From: Frankiales bacterium
Lineage (GTDB): Bacteria > Actinomycetota > Actinomycetes > Mycobacteriales > SCTD01
Assembly (NCBI GenBank): GCA_025966295.1
Contig: JAOPVD010000065.1
Location: 1 to 20,015 of the forward strand
Length of the DNA: 20,015 bases
Reading direction: 5' to 3'
The notes beneath the pieces are model-generated. The model was not told the origin of the DNA. It worked only from the letters and a program-made list of their open reading frames with translations, and made no database searches. This document shows, one piece after another, positions 15,882 through 20,015 of this stretch. The position numbers and the translations under genes are program-made. The first letter of the stretch is position 1. Every line of letters begins with the position of its first letter.

Positions 15882-15909
15882 CCGGTATCGGTCGTCAGAC
15901 CGATGCCGG
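15882..15909 (+). terminator. Hairpin terminator after luxR-type gene
   Basis: CCGGTATCGGTC (15882-15893) and GACCGATGCCGG (15898-15909) form a 12-bp stem with a single G-U wobble and a 4-base loop. It starts immediately after the LuxR stop codon. No T-run follows, which is common for actinobacterial terminators. It probably ends the regulator transcript, leaving a short space for an amidase promoter. Confidence 0.65.
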
Positions 15910-15949
15910 CGCGGGCTCCGCCCGGCATGCTCGGTGGAGAGCCAGCCCC

Positions 15950-15956
15950 GGAGGAG
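15950..15956 (+). promoter_or_regulatory. Ribosome binding site GGAGGAG
   Basis: GGAGGAG ends 4 bases before the GTG at 15961 (its GGAGG core is 6 bases away). It is the strongest Shine-Dalgarno match in the window and decides this start over an in-frame upstream GTG at 15934. Confidence 0.75.
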
Positions 15957-15960
15957 ACCC

Positions 15961-17367
15961 GTGAACAGCGACATCGCCTATGCCTCAGCCACTGAACTGC
16001 GCGCGCTGCTCGACCGAGGAGAGGTCAGCGCCGTAGAGGTCGCGAAGGCCTCGTTCGACCGCATCAGCCGCCTCGACCCGGCCATCGGCGCCGTCGTGGT
16101 GGCGCGCGAGGAGGGGGCGCTCCGGGACGCGGAGGCGGCCGATGCGGTGCCGGCCGCCGAGCGCGGTCCGCTGCACGGCATCCCCGTGCTCATCAAGGAC
16201 GCCAACGAGACCGTCGACATGCCGACGAGCTACGGCAGCAGGGCCATGGAGGGCTACCTGGCCGGCTACGACGCGGTCGCCGTCGCCCGGCTGCGCAGCG
16301 CCGGCATGATCGTCCTCGGCAAGAGCAACTCGCCTGAGTTCGGCCTGCGGCCCACCACCGAGAACGGCGTCTTCGGCCCGACCCGCAACCCCTGGGACCC
16401 GGCCCGCACCGCGGGCGGGTCCAGCGGCGGCGCGGCCGCCGCGCTCGCGCTCGGGCTGGTCCCGGTGGCGCAGGGCAGCGACGGCGGTGGGTCGTGCCGC
16501 ATCCCCGCCTCCTGCTGCGGTGTGGTCGGCTTCAAGCCGAGCCGCGGTCGCATCCCGTGGGCCCCCGTCGCGTACGAGTACTGGGCGGGGCTGGCCACCA
16601 ACGGCCCGCTGGCCCGTACCGTGCGGGACGCCGGGCTGCTGCTCGACGCCATGGCCGGTCCGGTCGTGGGCGAGCCGTACGGCGTCTACGAGGCGACCCG
16701 CACCGCGGGCGCCGGCCGGCCGGTGGTGGTGGGTGTCTGCACCACGCCCCCGCACGGCAACGTCGACCCCCGCATCACCGAGGCGGTGCAGGCGACGGCA
16801 CGCGCGCTCGAGGCGAGCGGCTGTCGCGTGGAGGAGTTCGAGCTGGACCTCACCGGCCTCGCCGATCCGTTCATGACCGTGCTCGAGGGCAACACCGCGG
16901 CCACCGTCGAGGGGCTGGTCGGCGACGCCGGCCTGCACCTGCTCGAGGGGAACACGCTGGCCCTGGCCCTGCGCGGCAAGGCCAAGAGCGCCGGGGACTA
17001 CGCGGCGGCCGTGTCGGCCATGCGCAACCACAGCGCTCGGGTGATGACCGACTCCGAGCGGTACGACATCGTGCTCACTCCGACGCTGAGCCAGGTGCCG
17101 CCGCTGATCGAGGGCTACCCGACGCAGCAGGACCACCTCGGCCGCTGGCAGGAGTACCTGGACTGGCTGGCCTTCACCTACCCGTACAACTGCACGGGAC
17201 AACCGGCGGTCTCGCTGCCGGGAGGGCTGACCGAGGACGGCCTGCCGATGGGGATCCAGCTGGTCGGGCGCATGGGAGACGACGCCGGCGTGCTGGCCGT
17301 CGCGGCCCTGGTGGAGCAGGCCCGCCCGTGGCAGCAGGCCTACACGCAGCGCTTCGGGAGTGCGTGA
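15961..17367 (+). CDS. Amidase-signature family amidase
   Basis: A 468-residue serine amidase of the amidase-signature family, hydrolysing a carboxamide to acid plus ammonia or amine. The Ser-cisSer-Lys triad is complete: Lys79 in LIKDANE, Ser154 in GGSSGG and nucleophile Ser178 in DGGGSCRIPASCCG. Cys179 replaces the usual Ile or Ala after the nucleophile, and two more cysteines follow closely. The C-terminal FTYPYNCTGQPAVSLPGG segment is typical. It begins after the regulator terminator with its own strong binding site, and its 3' end overlaps the YcsI-like gene. There is no signal peptide. No GatB or GatC partner lies nearby, so a tRNA-amidotransferase role is unlikely. Substrate is unknown; the context suggests an amide intermediate of this island. 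Confidence 0.92.
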   Translation: MNSDIAYASATELRALLDRGEVSAVEVAKASFDRISRLDPAIGAVVVAREEGALRDAEAADAVPAAERGPLHGIPVLIKDANETVDMPTSYGSRAMEGYLAGYDAVAVARLRSAGMIVLGKSNSPEFGLRPTTENGVFGPTRNPWDPARTAGGSSGGAAAALALGLVPVAQGSDGGGSCRIPASCCGVVGFKPSRGRIPWAPVAYEYWAGLATNGPLARTVRDAGLLLDAMAGPVVGEPYGVYEATRTAGAGRPVVVGVCTTPPHGNVDPRITEAVQATARALEASGCRVEEFELDLTGLADPFMTVLEGNTAATVEGLVGDAGLHLLEGNTLALALRGKAKSAGDYAAAVSAMRNHSARVMTDSERYDIVLTPTLSQVPPLIEGYPTQQDHLGRWQEYLDWLAFTYPYNCTGQPAVSLPGGLTEDGLPMGIQLVGRMGDDAGVLAVAALVEQARPWQQAYTQRFGSA

Positions 17368-18196
17368 CCCCGTGCTGCCGAGCCGTCCGGGGCCGCCAGC
17401 GCTGCCGGCCCCGGACCTTCGGCCGGAGCTGTCGCCGGAGCAGGCCCGGGCAGCGTTCCGCGAGGGCGCGGTCAGCCCGACGTCGGGCTGGTCCGACGGC
17501 TACGCGCAGGCCAACCTGGTGGTGGTCCCTGCCGCCTACGCCTACGACGTGCTCCTGTTCGCGCAGCGCAACCCCAAGCCGTGCCCGGTGCTCGACGTCA
17601 GCGACGTCGGCAGCCCGCGGACCACACTGGCGCCGGAAGCCGATCTGCGGACCGACCTGCCGCTGTACCGGATCTGGCAGGACGGTCAGCTGGTGGAGGA
17701 GCGCACCGACGTGTCCGGTGCGTGGCGCCCCGATCTGGTCGCTTTCCTCATCGGCTGCAGCTTCAGCTTCGAGGGCGCGTTGACGCGCGCTGGCGTCCCG
17801 CTGCGGCACGTCGAGCAGGGGCGGAACGTGGCGATGTACCGGACGGCGGTCGCCTGTCGGCCGGCCGGCCGGTTGCATGGGCCGCTGGTCGTGTCGATGC
17901 GGCCCATCCCCGCGGCGCTGGTGTCCACCGCCGTCCGCGTGACGGCGGGGATGCCGGGGGTGCACGGGGCACCGGTGCACATCGGCGCCCCCGAAGCGCT
18001 CGGCATCGCCGACCTTGCGCAGCCGGACTTCGGCGACCCGGTCGACATCGGGCCGGACGAGGTGCCCGTCTTCTGGGCCTGCGGCGTGACGCCGCAGGCG
18101 GTCATCGAGCAGGCGCGGGTTCCCTTCGCCATCACCCACGCGCCGGGATACATGCTCATCACCGACCTGCCCGACCAGAAGCTCCTGCTGCCATGA
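17360..18196 (+). CDS. YcsI/DUF1445 family putative hydro-lyase
   Basis: A 278-residue member of the DUF1445/YcsI family, often named putative hydro-lyase; the related domain is found in mammalian D-glutamate cyclase, which interconverts D-glutamate and 5-oxo-D-proline. Family motifs are clear: GWSDGYAQANLVVVP, FLIGCSFSFEGAL with Cys133, VEQGRNVAMYRT, GPLVVSMRPI, HGAPVHIGAPEALGI, FWACGVTPQ with Cys241, and ITHAPGYML. In Bacillus subtilis ycsI lies with ycsF, kipI and kipA, so its presence near pxpABC here is meaningful even though about 10 kb separate them. The GTG at 17360 overlaps the amidase end by 8 bases; GTG at 17372 is an alternative. Reaction in this organism is unproven. Confidence 0.9.
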   Translation: MRDPVLPSRPGPPALPAPDLRPELSPEQARAAFREGAVSPTSGWSDGYAQANLVVVPAAYAYDVLLFAQRNPKPCPVLDVSDVGSPRTTLAPEADLRTDLPLYRIWQDGQLVEERTDVSGAWRPDLVAFLIGCSFSFEGALTRAGVPLRHVEQGRNVAMYRTAVACRPAGRLHGPLVVSMRPIPAALVSTAVRVTAGMPGVHGAPVHIGAPEALGIADLAQPDFGDPVDIGPDEVPVFWACGVTPQAVIEQARVPFAITHAPGYMLITDLPDQKLLLP

Positions 18197-18582
18197 CGGT
18201 GCCGACGGTGCCGACGGCGCGGGTCGCCGCGGTCGCTGCCATCGGCGCAGCCCTGGGTCACCTGCCGCTCCTGCTGGCGCACCTGCAGGCCGCGCCGGTT
18301 CTGGCCGCGGGGTTGTTCGCGATGACCGCGGCCTGCCTCCACTGCGCCTGGCGGCTGTGGCGGCGGGCGACGGCTGCGGTCTGGGCCACGGCGGCCGTCA
18401 TGAGCGGCGGCATGATGCTCGTACACGTACCGGGGTCGCCCCTCGCTCACGGCCACAGCCACGGCGCCGCCGACGGGGCCGCCCTGGCGGCAGTGGCTGC
18501 CGGCTGCGAGGTCTTCCTGGTCCTCGCGGCTGTGGCCGTGCTGGTCCGCAGCCTGCCCCGGGCCCGCGCCTGCAGCCGCTGA
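18193..18582 (+). CDS. Small four-helix membrane protein, unrecognised
   Basis: A 129-residue protein I do not recognise. It has four likely membrane helices at about residues 11-30, 33-54, 60-80 and 95-118, and a short basic C-terminus. Between helices 3 and 4 lies a histidine cluster, HGHSH at 86-90, with further His at 23, 30, 50 and 78; such loops often bind metals, but nothing proves it here. It overlaps the YcsI-like stop by ATGA and precedes the acyl-CoA synthetase by 36 bp, so it is part of the same transcript. The overlap and the coherent hydrophobic pattern support a real gene. It could be an uptake, export or metal-handling accessory; no function is assigned. Confidence 0.75.
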   Translation: MTVPTVPTARVAAVAAIGAALGHLPLLLAHLQAAPVLAAGLFAMTAACLHCAWRLWRRATAAVWATAAVMSGGMMLVHVPGSPLAHGHSHGAADGAALAAVAAGCEVFLVLAAVAVLVRSLPRARACSR

Positions 18583-18618
18583 GCCCTGTCCGAACTCTCC
18601 GACCACCTGGAGCACCGA

Positions 18619-20015
18619 ATGGCCGTCCGACCGACGCGCAGCGCCCCCCCGAACCTCACCTCCTACGACAGCGCCCGGGACGAGTTCCAGCTCAGCGTGC
18701 CCGCGCGCTTCAACCCGGTCGTCGACATCCTCGAGCGGTGGGCCGGTGAGGACCCGGACGCTCTGGCGCTGCTCAGCCTCGACGGGTCCGGCCGGCCGGT
18801 CGGCTCTCAGACCACGAGCGACCTGGCGCGGGAGTCGCGCCGCGCGGCCCGGGCGCTGCTCGAGCTCGGGGTGGCCAAGGGCGACCGCGTCTTCGTGATG
18901 CTGCCCCGGGTACCGGCCTGGTACGCCGTGGTGCTCGGAGCGATCCGGATCGGCGCGGTGCCCATGCCAGGCCCCAACCTGCTGACCAGCAAGGACATCC
19001 GGTACCGGGTCGGGCTGGCCGAGGCGGCCGTCGTCGTGGTCGACCCCGCCGGAGCTGCGAAGGTCGACGCGGTGCCGGGCGGGCTCCCGTCGGTGCGTCG
19101 CCGGCTCTGCTGGGATGACGGCAGGGGCACCCCGCAGGGCTGGCTGGACCTGGACACCGTCCTCGCGGCGGCCGGCGACGGCCCCACGCCGGTGGACCCC
19201 ACCGCGGCCGAGGACCCGATGTTCGTGTACTTCACGTCCGGCACCGTGAGCGCCCCGAAGATGGTGCTGCACAGCCAGGCGTCGTACGGGCTCGGCCATG
19301 TGACGACTGCCCGGTTCTGGCAGGACCTGCGCGCGGGGGACCGGCACTGGACCGTCTCCGACACCGGCTGGGCGAAGGCGACCTGGGGCGGGCTGTTCGG
19401 CCAGTGGCACGAAAAGGCCACGGTGGTCCAGGTCGCGCTCGGCAGGCCCGACGCCGACACGATCCTGCGGCTGCTCGCCGAGCACCAGATCACCTCGTTC
19501 TGCGCCCCGCCGACCCTCTACCGGCTGCTGATCCAGACCGACCTCACCGCCTACGACCTGAGCGCGTTGCGGCACTGCACCTCAGCCGGGGAGCCGCTGA
19601 ACCCGGAGGTCATCCGGGCCTGGCGCGAAGGCACCGGGGGCTTGACCGTGTACGACGGCTACGGGCAGACCGAGACCACGAACGTCGTCGCCAACTTCCG
19701 GGGGATGCCGGTCCGCCCGGGATCGATGGGCCGTCCCACGCCGGGCTATGTCGTCGAGGTGCTGGACGAGCTCGGCGGGCGGGCGCCGGACGGGGTGGTC
19801 GGAAGCGTGGCGGTGCAGGCCGAGCCCCGGCCCGTGGGGCTGTTCTGCAGCTACTACCGCGACGAGACGGCGACCGCGGCGGCGTTCCGGAACGGCTGGT
19901 ACTACACCGGCGACAAGGCGGCTCGGGACTCGGACGGCTACTTCTGGTTCGAGGGCCGGAGTGACGACGTGATCACCTCCTCCGCCTACCGGATCGGGCC
20001 GTTCGAGGTCGAGTC
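18619..20015 (+). CDS. AMP-forming acyl-CoA synthetase (medium-chain type), 3' end missing
   Basis: The reading frame is open to the right edge, giving 465 residues of a protein expected to be about 540-560. It belongs to the adenylate-forming acyl-CoA synthetases and most resembles medium-chain acyl-CoA ligases, which make acyl-CoA from a carboxylate, ATP and CoA. Motifs are TSGTVSAPK (206-214), DTGWAKATWGG, YGQTET (348-353), TGD (430-432) and DDVITSSAYRIGPFEVE at the hinge. Val210 replaces the usual small polar residue in the P-loop-like motif. The catalytic lysine near the C-terminus lies beyond the window. GGAG at 18609-18612 precedes the ATG by 6 bases. Its likely job is activating the acid released upstream by the aldehyde dehydrogenase or an amidase; this is inference. 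Confidence 0.93.
   Translation, partial: MAVRPTRSAPPNLTSYDSARDEFQLSVPARFNPVVDILERWAGEDPDALALLSLDGSGRPVGSQTTSDLARESRRAARALLELGVAKGDRVFVMLPRVPAWYAVVLGAIRIGAVPMPGPNLLTSKDIRYRVGLAEAAVVVVDPAGAAKVDAVPGGLPSVRRRLCWDDGRGTPQGWLDLDTVLAAAGDGPTPVDPTAAEDPMFVYFTSGTVSAPKMVLHSQASYGLGHVTTARFWQDLRAGDRHWTVSDTGWAKATWGGLFGQWHEKATVVQVALGRPDADTILRLLAEHQITSFCAPPTLYRLLIQTDLTAYDLSALRHCTSAGEPLNPEVIRAWREGTGGLTVYDGYGQTETTNVVANFRGMPVRPGSMGRPTPGYVVEVLDELGGRAPDGVVGSVAVQAEPRPVGLFCSYYRDETATAAAFRNGWYYTGDKAARDSDGYFWFEGRSDDVITSSAYRIGPFEVE

Noticed and set aside
18195..18216. Short tandem repeat of a 9-base GACGGTGCC-like unit at the start of the membrane-protein gene.
   Set aside because: Only about two copies, and it simply encodes a TVP repeat; not a regulatory or mobile repeat.
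1..20015. tRNA, rRNA, CRISPR, insertion sequences, integrases or attachment sites.
   Set aside because: No cloverleaf, repeat-spacer pattern, transposase motif or flanking repeats were seen anywhere, so lateral transfer of the island cannot be argued from this window.

Overview
The window is very GC-rich DNA with frequent GTG starts, dense co-directional genes and four-base stop/start overlaps. Together with an Arthrobacter-type copper amine oxidase, a CUT2-type ABC importer and an FCD-type GntR regulator, this points to an actinobacterium. Genus cannot be read from the sequence. Every credible gene is on the + strand. I see no tRNA, rRNA, CRISPR array, insertion sequence or phage gene.

Layout. 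(1) 3-1625: the 3' part of a GGDEF-GAF-EAL cyclic-di-GMP protein, probably unrelated to the rest. (2) 1732-7521: aldehyde dehydrogenase, copper amine oxidase, then pxpA-pxpB-pxpC (5-oxoprolinase/lactam-opening family); the last four genes overlap end to end. (3) 7587-14044: a two-subunit N,N-dimethylformamidase-like hydrolase, overlapping directly into a lipoprotein binding protein, a double-domain sugar-type ABC ATPase and a permease. (4) 14177-15879: a GntR/FCD regulator and a GAF-LuxR regulator joined by a GTGA overlap, bounded by two strong hairpins. (5) 15961-20015: amidase-signature amidase, a YcsI/DUF1445 putative hydro-lyase, an unrecognised four-helix membrane protein and a truncated medium-chain-type acyl-CoA synthetase.

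Together, about 15 genes from 1732 onward look like one inducible catabolic island for an imported amide, lactam or N-substituted amine. My reading, which is inference, is this. The ABC importer brings in the compound. The DMFase-like enzyme, PxpABC and the amidase cleave or open amide bonds. The copper amine oxidase converts a released primary amine to an aldehyde, ammonia and hydrogen peroxide. The aldehyde dehydrogenase makes the acid, and the AMP-forming ligase activates it to a CoA thioester. The two regulators would sense the substrate; LuxR-family control of DMFase genes is known from Paracoccus plasmid pAMI2. The combination of a DMFase-type hydrolase, 5-oxoprolinase, YcsI, copper amine oxidase and a CUT2 importer is not a pathway I recognise, and its substrate is the main open question.
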